A DNA stretch of 64,000 nt from Streptomyces kronopolitis (GTDB lineage: Bacteria; Actinomycetota; Actinomycetes; Streptomycetales; Streptomycetaceae). The translations under genes and the position numbers were made by a program. The notes beneath the pieces are model-generated. The model was not told the origin of the DNA. It did not search any database and saw only the letters and a list, made by a program, of their open reading frames with translations. Shown in pieces: positions 1-8,249 of this stretch (position 1 is its first letter; every line of letters starts with the position of its first letter). The stretch is taken from NCBI RefSeq assembly GCF_014646275.1, contig NZ_BMND01000021.1:1-64000 (forward strand). Reading direction: 5' to 3'.

Positions 1-96
1 AAACGCCCGGTTACATTTCGAACCCGGAAGCTAAGCCTTTCAGCGCCGATGGTACTGCAGGGGGGACCCTGTGGGAGAGTAGGACGCCGCCGAACA
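1..96 (+). rRNA. rrf: 5S ribosomal RNA, 3' part (truncated by window start)
   Basis: The sequence carries the conserved actinobacterial 5S core, including the CCGAAC/GGAAGCTAAG helix region and the terminal GGACGCCGCCGAACA stem strand. The first roughly 25 nucleotides of the gene lie outside the window, so an rRNA operon ends here. A strong intrinsic terminator follows directly. Confidence 0.93.
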
Positions 97-103
97 AATT
101 GTG

Positions 104-143
104 AAAAGCCCCGTGGGAACTTCGGTTCCCGCGGGGCTTTTTT
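104..143 (+). terminator. rRNA operon terminator
   Basis: A perfect long stem (AAAAGCCCCGTGGGAAC paired with its complement) closes on a TTCG tetraloop and is followed by a run of T. This is a textbook intrinsic terminator directly behind the 5S gene. Confidence 0.93.
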
Positions 144-241
144 GTGCTTCCGCGACCATGGGGACCCGCGGTACGGCGTCGCCGGCCGGGCAGGTAAGGT
201 CAAGGTGCATCGTTGGTACATTTCCCCACAGGAGGCCTCGC

Positions 242-850
242 GTGGAGGTCCAGGAGACGCGGGTCCAGACGGATCGTGTCCTCACCATCCCGAATATTCT
301 GAGCATGGCGCGCCTCCTCGGCGTGCCCGTGTTCCTGTGGTTGGTCCTGTGGCCGGAATTCGGGGGCCCGAAGGCCGACGGCTGGGCGCTGCTGGTCCTG
401 GCGCTGAGCGGCGTCAGCGACTATCTGGACGGCCACCTCGCCCGGCGCTGGAACCAGATCAGCAGCCTGGGGCGGATCCTCGACCCGGCCGCCGACCGCC
501 TCTACATCCTCTCCACCCTCGTCGGTCTGACCTGGCGCGAGATCCTGCCGGTCTGGCTCACCGCCGCCCTGCTGGCGCGGGAACTGATGCTGCTGATCGC
601 GGTCGGATTCCTCGGACGCCACGGCTTCGGGCCTCCCCAGGTGAACTTCCTGGGCAAAGCGGCTACGTTCAACTTGATGTACGCCTTCCCGTTGCTCCTG
701 CTGAGCGACGGAAGCGGCTGGCTTCACACCCTCGCTGCTGTTTTCGGATGGGCGTTCGCAGGATGGGGTACAGCGCTCTACTGGTGGGCAGGGATCCTCT
801 ACGTGGTCCAGGTCCGCCGCCTCATCCGGGCGGACGCCACCGCCGACTGA
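242..850 (+). CDS. CDP-alcohol phosphatidyltransferase family membrane protein
   Basis: A 202-residue membrane protein that should transfer a phosphatidyl group from CDP-diacylglycerol to an alcohol in phospholipid synthesis. The signature D-x2-DG-x2-AR-x8-G-x3-D-x3-D is intact (YLDGHLARRW, then LGRILDPAADR at about residues 60-85), and several hydrophobic helices surround it. GTG 242 is chosen because AGGAGG sits about 6 nt upstream. Longer in-frame extensions run into the rRNA terminator area and look non-coding. It is followed after 120 bp by the ManC/PMM fusion gene. The exact acceptor (glycerol phosphate, inositol phosphate or other) cannot be told from sequence. Confidence 0.88.
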   Translation: MEVQETRVQTDRVLTIPNILSMARLLGVPVFLWLVLWPEFGGPKADGWALLVLALSGVSDYLDGHLARRWNQISSLGRILDPAADRLYILSTLVGLTWREILPVWLTAALLARELMLLIAVGFLGRHGFGPPQVNFLGKAATFNLMYAFPLLLLSDGSGWLHTLAAVFGWAFAGWGTALYWWAGILYVVQVRRLIRADATAD

Positions 851-971
851 GCTCTCCGAAACGGCAGCTTGTGCCAAGGGCCGGCGCCCGTACGTGAAAG
901 CACGAGCGGTGGGCGCTCTGGACAAGTGAGGTCGGCAAGACCGTCGTCTCTTAGAGGAGGACGCTTCCGAC

Positions 972-3467
972 ATGAAGGCCGTTGTGATGGCCGGCGGCGA
1001 AGGAACACGCCTTCGCCCCATGACGTCCAGCATGCCCAAGCCGCTGCTTCCGGTCGCGAACAGGCCGATCATGGAGCATGTACTCCGGCTGCTGAAACGG
1101 CATGGTCTCAATGAGACCGTCGTGACCGTGCAATTCCTTGCCTCGCTCGTCAAGAATTACTTCGGCGACGGAGAAGAGCTCGGAATGGAGCTCACCTACG
1201 CCAATGAGGAGAAGCCGCTCGGCACCGCGGGAAGCGTGAAGAACGCCGAGGAAGCGCTCAAGGACGATGCCTTCCTCGTCATCTCCGGTGACGCCCTCAC
1301 GGACTTCGATCTCACCGATCTGATCCGGTTCCACAAGGAAAAGGGCGCCCTCGTCACCGTCTGCCTGACCCGGGTCCCCAATCCGCTCGAATTCGGCATC
1401 ACCATCGTCGACGAGGCCGGCAAGGTCGAACGCTTCCTGGAGAAGCCCACCTGGGGCCAGGTCTTCTCGGACACCGTCAACACCGGTATCTACGTCATGG
1501 AGCCGGAGGTCTTCGACTACTTCGAGCCCGATGTCTCGGTCGACTGGTCCGGCGATGTCTTTCCGCAGCTCATGAAGGAAGGCAAGCCGATCTACGGCTA
1601 TGTCGCCGAGGGCTACTGGGAGGACGTCGGCACCCACGAAAGCTATGTGAAGGCCCAGGCCGATGTGCTCGAAGGCAAGGTCGATGTCGAAATCGACGGC
1701 TTCGAGATCTCGCCGGGCGTATGGGTCGCCGAGGGCGCCGAGGTGCATCCCGACGCGGTGCTGCGCGGTCCGCTGTACATCGGCGACTACGCCAAGATCG
1801 AGGCGGATGTGGAGCTGCGCGAACACACCGTCATCGGCTCCAACGTGGTGGTGAAAAGCGGCGCGTTCCTGCACCGGGCCGTCGTGCACGACAACGTCTA
1901 CATCGGCCAGCAGAGCAATCTGCGTGGCTGTGTGATCGGGAAGAACACCGACATCATGCGGGCCGCCCGGATCGAGGACGGCGCCGTCATCGGCGACGAG
2001 TGCCTGATCGGCGAAGAATCGATCGTGCAGGGCAATGTGCGGGTCTACCCGTTCAAGACCATCGAGGCCGGTGCGTTCGTCAACACCTCGGTGATCTGGG
2101 AGTCCCGCGGCCAGGCGCATCTGTTCGGCGCCCGGGGCGTGTCCGGGATCCTCAATGTCGAGATCACGCCGGAGCTGGCCGTACGGCTCGCGGGCGCGTA
2201 CGCGACCACGCTCAAGAAGGGATCCACGGTCACCACCGCGCGTGACCACTCCCGGGGCGCCCGGGCACTCAAGCGTGCCGTGATCTCCGCGCTGCAGGCC
2301 AGCGCCATCGACGTACGCGACCTGGAGAACGTCCCGCTGCCGGTCGCCCGTCAGCAGACCGCCCGCGGCAGTGCGGGAGGCATCATGGTCCGTACGACGC
2401 CCGGCGTGCCCGACTCCGTCGACATCATGTTCTTCGACGAGCGGGGCGCGGACCTCTCGCAGGCCGGACAGCGCAAGCTCGACCGCGTCTTCGCCCGCCA
2501 GGAGTACCGCCGTGCCTTCCCAGGCGAGATCGGTGATCTGATCTTCCCCGCCAGCGTCTTCGACTCCTATACGGGGTCGCTGCTGCGGGCCGTGGACACC
2601 ACGGGCGTCGGCGACTCCGGACTGAAGGTCGTCGTGGACGCCTCGAACGGCAGCGCCGGACTGGTCCTGCCCAGCCTGCTGGGACGGCTCGGCGTCGACG
2701 CGCTGACGATCAATCCGGGGCTCGACGAATCCCGGCCGACCGAGACCGCCGATGCCCGGCGGGCCGGACTCGTCCGCCTCGGCGAGATCGTCGCCTCGGC
2801 GCGGGCGGACTTCGGGGTGCGCTTCGACCCCGTGGGCGAGCGGCTGTCCCTGGTGGACGAGCGCGGCCGGATCATCGAGGACGACCGGGCACTGCTGGTC
2901 ATGCTGGATCTGGTCGCGGCGGAGCGGCGCACCGGGCGGGTGGCGCTGCCGGTGACCACGACCCGGATCGCCGAGCAGGTGGCGGCGTACCACGGCACGC
3001 AGGTGGAGTGGACGACGACCTCGCCCGACGATCTGACCCGGGTGGGGCGAGCCGACGGCACCGTCTTCGGCGGGGACGGCATGGGCGGTTTCCTCATCCC
3101 CGAGTTCAGCAGCGTCTTCGACGGCGCGGCCGCGTTCGTCCGGCTGATCGGCCTGGTGGCCCGTACGCAGCTCACGCTGAGCCAGATCGACGCGCGGATC
3201 CCGCGGGCGCACGTCCAGCGCCGTGACCTCGCCACCCCGTGGGCGGTCAAGGGACTGGTCATGCGGCACGTCGTCGAGGCGGCCGGCGACCGGGATGTCG
3301 ACACCACCGACGGTGTCCGTGTGGTGGAGAGCGACGGCCGCTGGGTGCTGGTACTGCCCGACCCCGCCGAGGCGGTCACCCACCTGTGGGCGGAGGGGCC
3401 CGACGACGCCTCCGCACACCAGCTGCTGGACGAATGGTCCGCAGTGGTGGACAGCGCCGGACGCTGA
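972..3467 (+). CDS. Mannose-1-phosphate guanylyltransferase fused to a degenerate phosphomannomutase-like domain
   Basis: An 831-residue protein. Residues 1-235 are a nucleotidyltransferase with the sugar-nucleotide signature GGEGTRLRPMT and an active-site region around SGDALTDFD. Residues 250-375 are left-handed beta-helix hexapeptide repeats. The rest, about 380-831, is phosphomannomutase-like. It should form GDP-mannose from mannose-1-phosphate and GTP. The mutase part lacks the usual TASHNP phosphoserine loop (an RTTPGVPDS stretch stands there), and the Mg loop reads DPVGER instead of DGDxDR, so it is probably not a working mutase. AGAGGAGG lies upstream of ATG 972. A strong terminator at 3474-3510 closes the transcript. 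Confidence 0.9.
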   Translation: MKAVVMAGGEGTRLRPMTSSMPKPLLPVANRPIMEHVLRLLKRHGLNETVVTVQFLASLVKNYFGDGEELGMELTYANEEKPLGTAGSVKNAEEALKDDAFLVISGDALTDFDLTDLIRFHKEKGALVTVCLTRVPNPLEFGITIVDEAGKVERFLEKPTWGQVFSDTVNTGIYVMEPEVFDYFEPDVSVDWSGDVFPQLMKEGKPIYGYVAEGYWEDVGTHESYVKAQADVLEGKVDVEIDGFEISPGVWVAEGAEVHPDAVLRGPLYIGDYAKIEADVELREHTVIGSNVVVKSGAFLHRAVVHDNVYIGQQSNLRGCVIGKNTDIMRAARIEDGAVIGDECLIGEESIVQGNVRVYPFKTIEAGAFVNTSVIWESRGQAHLFGARGVSGILNVEITPELAVRLAGAYATTLKKGSTVTTARDHSRGARALKRAVISALQASAIDVRDLENVPLPVARQQTARGSAGGIMVRTTPGVPDSVDIMFFDERGADLSQAGQRKLDRVFARQEYRRAFPGEIGDLIFPASVFDSYTGSLLRAVDTTGVGDSGLKVVVDASNGSAGLVLPSLLGRLGVDALTINPGLDESRPTETADARRAGLVRLGEIVASARADFGVRFDPVGERLSLVDERGRIIEDDRALLVMLDLVAAERRTGRVALPVTTTRIAEQVAAYHGTQVEWTTTSPDDLTRVGRADGTVFGGDGMGGFLIPEFSSVFDGAAAFVRLIGLVARTQLTLSQIDARIPRAHVQRRDLATPWAVKGLVMRHVVEAAGDRDVDTTDGVRVVESDGRWVLVLPDPAEAVTHLWAEGPDDASAHQLLDEWSAVVDSAGR

Positions 3468-3473
3468 CCCGGA

Positions 3474-3510
3474 CCCCACCGGCGTGCCGTGAACGGGCAC
3501 GTCGGTGGGG
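3474..3510 (+). terminator. Intrinsic terminator after the ManC/PMM fusion gene
   Basis: A 15-bp stem, CCCCACCGGCGTGCC paired with GGCACGTCGGTGGGG with one G-U pair, encloses a 7-nt loop. It begins 6 bp after the stop codon. There is no T-run, as is common in Streptomyces. It separates the upstream gene from the DUF881 operon. Confidence 0.8.
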
Positions 3511-3551
3511 CCATTGGGAGACTGTCGGTCCGACGTGCGACGATGTGCGGC

Positions 3552-4475
3552 ATGTCGCAGCAGCGCCCCGATCGGAGCAGCCCGAAAGCGTCCGCCGCGC
3601 GCCCCGATGCGTCCATGTCGCTGCTGACCAACGTGATGGATCACAGCCTCGACGAGGGATACGCCGAGGCGGCCGCGCGGAAGTCCGAGACGGGGGTGCG
3701 GGGTCTGCCGCGCACCCTGCGGGCGAAGCTGGGGCTCGCCGCCGGTCTGGTGCTCGCCGCGGTCGTGGTGACGGTCGGGGCGGCGCAGGCGCAGATATCG
3801 GCACCGACGCTCGCCAAGGAGCGCGAGGAGCTCATCCACCGCATCCAGAAGGGCACCGGCGAGGCGGACAAGCAGCAGCACCGGGTTGACGCGCTGCGCG
3901 ACGACGTCAGCCGGATGCAGCGCGAGGCGCTGAAGCAGCACGGCGGGGGCAAGGCCGAGCTGCTGGCGCTGCTGTCCGGTTCGACGCAGGTCACCGGGCC
4001 GGGGGTGAAGCTCGTCGTGGACGATGCCAAGGGAGCGGAGTCCAGCGGCGGCGGACCGCGTGAGAGCAGTGGTTTCTCGGATACCGGGCGGGTACGCGAC
4101 AGGGATATGCAACGCGTCGTCAACGGCCTGTGGGCGTCCGGTGCGGAGGCCATCTCCGTCAACGGGCAGCGGCTTACGTCACTCTCGGCGATCAGAGCCG
4201 CGGGAGACGCCATACTGGTCGACAACAAGCCGCTGGTGCCGCCCTACACGGTGCTGGCGGTGGGGGACGGGCAGCGGCTGAGCACCGCGTTCCAGGACAG
4301 CGCCGACGGTCAGTACCTGCACGTCCTGCAGGAGAACTACGGCGTGCGCACCAGGATTTCCACGGAGAGCGAGCTCACCCTGCCGCCCGCGCCCAGCTTG
4401 ATCGTTCGTACCGCAAAGCCGCAGGCCGGTGCCGCCAAGGCGGACGGCGCCGACACAGGGAAGGGCACATCGTGA
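3552..4475 (+). CDS. DUF881 (YlxW/YlxX-like) membrane-anchored protein 1
   Basis: A 307-residue protein with an N-terminal cytoplasmic tail, one hydrophobic segment (around residues 52-75) and a coiled-coil-like stretch. An extracytoplasmic DUF881 domain follows, with the GVKLVVDDAKG and GAEAISVNGQRL motifs. DUF881 genes neighbour cell-division or cell-wall genes in Gram-positive bacteria; the molecular role is unknown. ATG 3552 is chosen because the upstream terminator hairpin occupies the region of the earliest possible start; ATG 3543 is an alternative. The stop overlaps the next start as GTGA, indicating translational coupling. Confidence 0.88.
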   Translation: MSQQRPDRSSPKASAARPDASMSLLTNVMDHSLDEGYAEAAARKSETGVRGLPRTLRAKLGLAAGLVLAAVVVTVGAAQAQISAPTLAKEREELIHRIQKGTGEADKQQHRVDALRDDVSRMQREALKQHGGGKAELLALLSGSTQVTGPGVKLVVDDAKGAESSGGGPRESSGFSDTGRVRDRDMQRVVNGLWASGAEAISVNGQRLTSLSAIRAAGDAILVDNKPLVPPYTVLAVGDGQRLSTAFQDSADGQYLHVLQENYGVRTRISTESELTLPPAPSLIVRTAKPQAGAAKADGADTGKGTS

Positions 4476-4804
4476 TCGCCGTACTGGGCCTCATCGTGGG
4501 AGTCGTGGTCGGACTTGTCGTCCGCCCCGTGGTGCCGACGGTGGTCGAGCCCTACTTGCCGATCGCCGTCGTCGCGGCGCTGGATGCCGTGTTCGGCGGT
4601 CTGCGCGCGATGCTGGACGGCATCTTCGACGACAAGGTCTTCGTCGTCTCCTTCCTGTCGAACGTGGTCGTCGCCGCGCTCATCGTCTTCCTCGGCGACA
4701 AGTTGGGCGTCGGCTCCCAACTCTCCACGGGTGTCGTCGTGGTGCTGGGTATCCGGATCTTCTCCAACGCCGCGGCCATCCGCCGGCACGTTTTCAGGGC
4801 GTGA
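4472..4804 (+). CDS. Small basic protein (Sbp/DUF1290) membrane protein
   Basis: A 110-residue hydrophobic protein of the DUF1290 small basic protein family, with three or four predicted membrane segments and the family-like PYLPIAVVAALDAVFGGLR and LGVGSQLSTGVVVVLGIRIF stretches. In Bacillus the sbp gene lies beside ylxW/ylxX and ftsA. Here the same partnership is kept between two DUF881 genes. GTG 4472 overlaps the preceding stop by 4 bp, and its own stop overlaps the next GTG in the same way, so the three are one coupled operon. Function is unknown but probably linked to the cell envelope or division. Confidence 0.87.
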   Translation: MIAVLGLIVGVVVGLVVRPVVPTVVEPYLPIAVVAALDAVFGGLRAMLDGIFDDKVFVVSFLSNVVVAALIVFLGDKLGVGSQLSTGVVVVLGIRIFSNAAAIRRHVFRA

Positions 4805-5814
4805 GACGGATGGCCGCGGACGAGAACCCCCACGAGAACCCCCAGCCGGAGAAGCGGCCGGAGCAGCCGGAGAAGCCCGTGCGGCCGGAGCGTTCGGAGG
4901 CGGCACAGGACCGGGAGCACGGCCCGGCCGGCCGGTTGCCGATGCCGCCCGAGAGTTCCGGCGCCGCCGAGCGGGCGGAGGCCGACGAGACGCCTGAAGC
5001 TCAAGAACCGGACAGTGCTGGACAGAAGACGGACAAAGGGGCAGACTCCTCGACTCCGGACACGGTTGCGGAGGACGGGAGTGCGGAACGCCCGGCATCC
5101 GGCCGGGAACGGCTGGTCGCGAGTCTGTGGCCGCCCCGCCTGACCCGGGCTCAACTGATCGTTGCGCTGCTGCTGTTCATTCTCGGCCTCGGCCTGGCGA
5201 TTCAGGTACGTTCCACGAGTGACAGCAGTGCGCTGAGAGGTGCGCGCCAGGAGGACTTGGTGCGCATTCTGGACGAGCTGGACAACCGCTCCCAGCGGTT
5301 GACCGACGAACAGCGGCGACTGGAAGGGCAGAAGACCGAGCTGGCGAACAGCTCGGACCAGGCCGAGGAGGCCCGTAAGCAGACCGTGGAGAAGGAACAG
5401 CAGCTGGGCGTGCTGGCCGGGACCGTCGCGGCGCAAGGGCCCGGCATCACCCTGACCATCGACGACCCGGCGCATTCCGTCGAGGCGGACAAGCTGCTGG
5501 ACACCATCCAGGAGCTGCGGGCGGCCGGCGCCGAGGCCATCCAGGTCAATGATGTCCGGGTCGTCGCGAACACCTCGCTGTCGGACGTCCGTGGCGGGGT
5601 GGGGATCGACGGCAAGCGGGTCACTCAGCCGTACCGCTTCAAGGTGATCGGTAAGCCGGAGGATCTGGAACCGGCGCTGAACATCCCCGGCGGAGTGGTC
5701 CAGACTCTGGAAAAGGAGCAGGCCAAGGTGTCTGTGACCCGTGAAAAGAAGATCATTGTGAACGCCTTGCGAGAGGCGAAGCGGCCTGACTACGCTCGGT
5801 CGTCATCGCAGTGA
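4801..5814 (+). CDS. DUF881 (YlxW/YlxX-like) membrane-anchored protein 2
   Basis: A 337-residue paralogue of the DUF881 protein two genes upstream. It has a long charged, Pro/Glu-rich cytoplasmic N-terminus (about 1-105), a transmembrane helix near 118-138, and a coiled coil near 150-205 rich in E, Q and R. The DUF881 domain carries GPGITLTIDDPAHS and GAEAIQVNDVRV. GTG 4801 overlaps the previous stop by 4 bp; ATG 4810 is an alternative start three codons in. The duplicated DUF881 arrangement around one Sbp protein suggests an assembly of the three proteins in the membrane (inference). Confidence 0.88.
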   Translation: MRRMAADENPHENPQPEKRPEQPEKPVRPERSEAAQDREHGPAGRLPMPPESSGAAERAEADETPEAQEPDSAGQKTDKGADSSTPDTVAEDGSAERPASGRERLVASLWPPRLTRAQLIVALLLFILGLGLAIQVRSTSDSSALRGARQEDLVRILDELDNRSQRLTDEQRRLEGQKTELANSSDQAEEARKQTVEKEQQLGVLAGTVAAQGPGITLTIDDPAHSVEADKLLDTIQELRAAGAEAIQVNDVRVVANTSLSDVRGGVGIDGKRVTQPYRFKVIGKPEDLEPALNIPGGVVQTLEKEQAKVSVTREKKIIVNALREAKRPDYARSSSQ

Positions 5815-6004
5815 GGCGTGCAGGTATGTCGAGTGCCCGGCGAGGGCATGAGGTAGCGGGGGGTCGACGCACCGTGCGTGTGGTGTGTGGTGGAAACTGT
5901 CTGAAGGCCACGGACGTTCACAGGATGTCCGGATGGGCCGGTGTGTGCATCGAGGGTTCGTCCTGCCCCACGGGCGGGTCTGTTTCGTTCAAGGGGAATC
6001 GCCC

Positions 6005-6769
6005 GTGAAGTTGTTTGGAAAGCTGTTCGGCAAGAGCGCACGCCAGGAGGGCGGCAGCGGCTCCGCGCGGCACCGTGCGTCGGGCCGGCCCGACGAGAGC
6101 GGCGCGGCCGAGGACCGTCCGCTCTTCCGTGACGAGGTCAGCGGGCCCCCCGCGGGTTCTGTTGACCCCTCCGTGCCCGGCCGCATAGGTTCCCAGGAAC
6201 CATCGGCCGCACGCACGGGTGGAGGGTCAGCCTTGCCGGTTTGTACGAGGTGTGGCAGCCGGAACGCCGAGGCGAGCCGGTTCTGCTCGAACTGCGGTGC
6301 GCCGCTGCGACCGGGCGTCCAGCCCGAGCGCGCGTCCGAGACGACCTCGACCATCTCCATTTCGGGGCTCGAGGCCTACGACTCCGAGGCGACGGGTCAG
6401 AATCTGTCGCCCTCGCTGTCCCCCGAGGCCCAGGCGGCCGTCGACGCCCTTCCGCTGGGGTCGGCGCTGCTGGTCGTCCGCCGGGGTCCGAATTCGGGCA
6501 GCCGCTTCCTGCTGGACGGCGAGCTGACGACGGCGGGCCGGCATCCGCAGGGCGACATCTTCCTCGACGACGTGACGGTCTCGCGCCGCCACGTGGAGTT
6601 CCGCCGGGGCCCGGACGGTCTCTTCACGGTCGCCGACGTCGGCAGCCTGAACGGCACCTATGTCAACCGTGAGCGGATCGATTCGGTCGTTCTCGCCAAC
6701 GGCGACGAGGTCCAGATCGGCAAGTTCCGCCTGGTCTTCTACGCGAGCCAGCGAGGCGCCGGTATCTGA
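6005..6769 (+). CDS. FHA-domain protein with zinc ribbon, GarA-like
   Basis: A 254-residue protein. A variable N-terminus is followed by a four-cysteine zinc ribbon (CTRC and CSNC, about residues 78-97). A phospho-target-like ETTST stretch comes next, then a C-terminal FHA domain (about 155-250) with the phosphothreonine-binding elements GR, SRRH and LNGTYVN. GarA/OdhI proteins have an ETTSVF-type motif phosphorylated by Ser/Thr kinases and regulate 2-oxoglutarate metabolism. The motif, the FHA fold and the downstream gene order (MerR, DUF151, MerR, then gcvP) all match the mycobacterial garA locus. The zinc ribbon is an addition relative to GarA. GTG 6005 has AAGGGGA upstream. Confidence 0.86.
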   Translation: MKLFGKLFGKSARQEGGSGSARHRASGRPDESGAAEDRPLFRDEVSGPPAGSVDPSVPGRIGSQEPSAARTGGGSALPVCTRCGSRNAEASRFCSNCGAPLRPGVQPERASETTSTISISGLEAYDSEATGQNLSPSLSPEAQAAVDALPLGSALLVVRRGPNSGSRFLLDGELTTAGRHPQGDIFLDDVTVSRRHVEFRRGPDGLFTVADVGSLNGTYVNRERIDSVVLANGDEVQIGKFRLVFYASQRGAGI

Positions 6770-6786
6770 CCGGCCGGGGAAGGCAT

Positions 6787-7533
6787 ATGCGCCATACACC
6801 GAAAGGCGGCGCCGGCTCGTCCGGCGCCGCCTCCTCGGACGGCAAGCCGGTGAGCATCGGCACGGTGCTCACCCGGCTGCGCGAGGAGTTTCCCGAGGTC
6901 ACCATCTCCAAGATTCGCTTCCTGGAGGCCGAGGGGCTGGTCGAGCCGACGCGCACGCCTTCCGGATACCGCAAATTCAAGCCCGCGGACGTGGAGCGGC
7001 TCGCGAACGTCCTGCGGATGCAGCGGGACCACTATCTGCCGCTGAAGGTCATCCGCGAGCATCTGGACGCCCTGGAGCGCGGTGAGCAGGTGCCGCTGCC
7101 CGCTCCGGCCACTCCCACCCGGGACCTGGTCGAGGGCGTGTCCGAGCCGGGTGCGGAGCGCCCCACGGCTGTCCGGATCGGCCGGGCCGAGCTGCTGGCC
7201 GCCGCGGAGGTGGACGAGGCGACGCTCGCCGACTGGGAGTCGTACGGACTCATCGTCTCCCACGCGGAGGGCGGATACGACATCGAGGCCGTCACGGTGG
7301 CCAAACTCGTCGCCGACCTGGGCCGCTTCGGTCTGGAACCACGGCATCTGCGGGCCGTGAAGGCGGGCGCCGAGCGCGAGGCGGGCCTGGTCGAACAGGT
7401 CGTGGCACCCCTTCGGCGGCACCGGAACCCACAGACCAGGGCCCACGCCGAGGCGACCGCCAGGGAGCTGGCAACACTGTCCGTACGGCTGCACGCGGCC
7501 CTTCTGCAGACCGCTCTGCGGGTCCGGCTGTAG
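6787..7533 (+). CDS. ftsR: MerR-family regulator FtsR
   Basis: A 248-residue MerR-type protein with an N-terminal winged helix: SIGTVLTRLREEFP, then TISKIRFLEAEGLV and RTPSGYRKF (about residues 23-70). A C-terminal helical region follows. In Corynebacterium the orthologue FtsR activates ftsZ, and in mycobacteria it is the Rv1828-type gene directly after garA. Position, length and the SKIRFLE..GL recognition region support the assignment. ATG 6787 lies 17 bp after the FHA gene with GGGGAAGG upstream, so both are probably co-transcribed. Confidence 0.85.
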   Translation: MRHTPKGGAGSSGAASSDGKPVSIGTVLTRLREEFPEVTISKIRFLEAEGLVEPTRTPSGYRKFKPADVERLANVLRMQRDHYLPLKVIREHLDALERGEQVPLPAPATPTRDLVEGVSEPGAERPTAVRIGRAELLAAAEVDEATLADWESYGLIVSHAEGGYDIEAVTVAKLVADLGRFGLEPRHLRAVKAGAEREAGLVEQVVAPLRRHRNPQTRAHAEATARELATLSVRLHAALLQTALRVRL

Positions 7534-7578
7534 CCGGCAAACATCTGCCCGACTACCCAAACCTGCCGGGCACGTCCT

Positions 7579-7590
7579 AGGGTTGCTGTG
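7579..7590 (+). promoter_or_regulatory. Leaderless promoter of the DUF151 gene
   Basis: TAGGGT at 7579-7584 fits the actinobacterial -10 consensus TAnnnT and ends 5 nt before GTG 7590. There is no ribosome-binding site. Transcription would therefore start at or next to the start codon. No convincing -35 box is visible. Confidence 0.55.
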
Positions 7591-8063
7591 TGAACGAGCT
7601 CGACGTCGTGGGTGTCCGGGTGGAAATGCCTTCCAGCCAACCGATCGTGCTCCTGCGGGAGGTGGGAGGCGATCGTTACTTGCCCATTTGGATCGGGCCA
7701 GGGGAGGCCACCGCCATCGCCTTCGCCCAGCAGGGCATGGTCCCTGCCAGGCCGCTGACGCACGACCTTTTCAAGGACGTGCTCGAAGCGGTGGGCCAAG
7801 AACTGACGCAGGTCCGCATCACGGATCTGCGCGAGGGGGTTTTCTATGCCGAACTCGTCTTCGCCAGCGGAGTCGAGGTCAGCGCGCGTCCGTCCGACGC
7901 CATAGCGCTGGCGCTGCGCACCGGCACGCCGATCTTCGGCACCGACGGTGTGCTGGACGACGCGGGGATCGCCATCCCGGACGAGCAGGAGGACGAGGTG
8001 GAGAAGTTCCGCGAGTTCCTCGACCAGATCTCGCCCGAGGACTTCGGCACCAACAGCCAGTGA
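7590..8063 (+). CDS. DUF151 bifunctional nuclease-like protein
   Basis: A 157-residue protein of the DUF151 (bifunctional nuclease) family. The typical features are RYLPIWIGPGEATAIA near residues 28-43, HDLFKDVL, and RPSDAIALALRTGTPIF near 100-117. Some plant and archaeal members have nuclease activity; the bacterial role is not established. Its place between two MerR genes is the conserved actinobacterial arrangement. The start is GTG 7590, supported by the -10 box just upstream and the absence of a Shine-Dalgarno sequence. Confidence 0.88.
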   Translation: MNELDVVGVRVEMPSSQPIVLLREVGGDRYLPIWIGPGEATAIAFAQQGMVPARPLTHDLFKDVLEAVGQELTQVRITDLREGVFYAELVFASGVEVSARPSDAIALALRTGTPIFGTDGVLDDAGIAIPDEQEDEVEKFREFLDQISPEDFGTNSQ

Positions 8064-8176
8064 TTCGGCCGGTCGAACCATCTGTTTCCAGCCAAACAAT
8101 TAGCCGTTCCCCATCTCGGGTCACGAGAAACCACTCGTAGGGTGATTATCACTCGGCGTGGCGAGCGCGGCGATCG

Positions 8177-8205
8177 TTGACGCACCCCGAGTGACTGCAT
8201 ACCGT
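8177..8205 (+). promoter_or_regulatory. Housekeeping-type promoter of the second MerR gene
   Basis: TTGACG (8177-8182) and TACCGT (8200-8205) are separated by exactly 17 bp, a strong sigma-70/HrdB-type promoter. The predicted transcription start is near 8211-8212. This is downstream of ATG 8208, so translation must begin at GTG 8250. Confidence 0.72.
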
Positions 8206-8249
8206 CGATGTGGCAGGTCCCGTCCGGGACGTGGAGGACGGAGGGCGGC

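Noticed and set aside
101..241. N-terminal extension of the phosphatidyltransferase to ATG 101
   Set aside because: It would overlap the rRNA terminator, and the extra residues are not membrane- or family-like; GTG 242 has AGGAGG.
951..4112. Very long minus-strand open frame (over 1000 codons) opposite the ManC/PMM fusion
   Set aside because: It is the codon-phase shadow of a GC-rich gene. The composition is Arg/Gly/Asp/His-biased without any domain, and the plus-strand protein has clear motifs.
8208..8249. Longer start (ATG 8208) for the second MerR gene
   Set aside because: The TTGACG-17-TACCGT promoter predicts transcription from about 8211, after this ATG. GTG 8250 has a proper ribosome-binding site.
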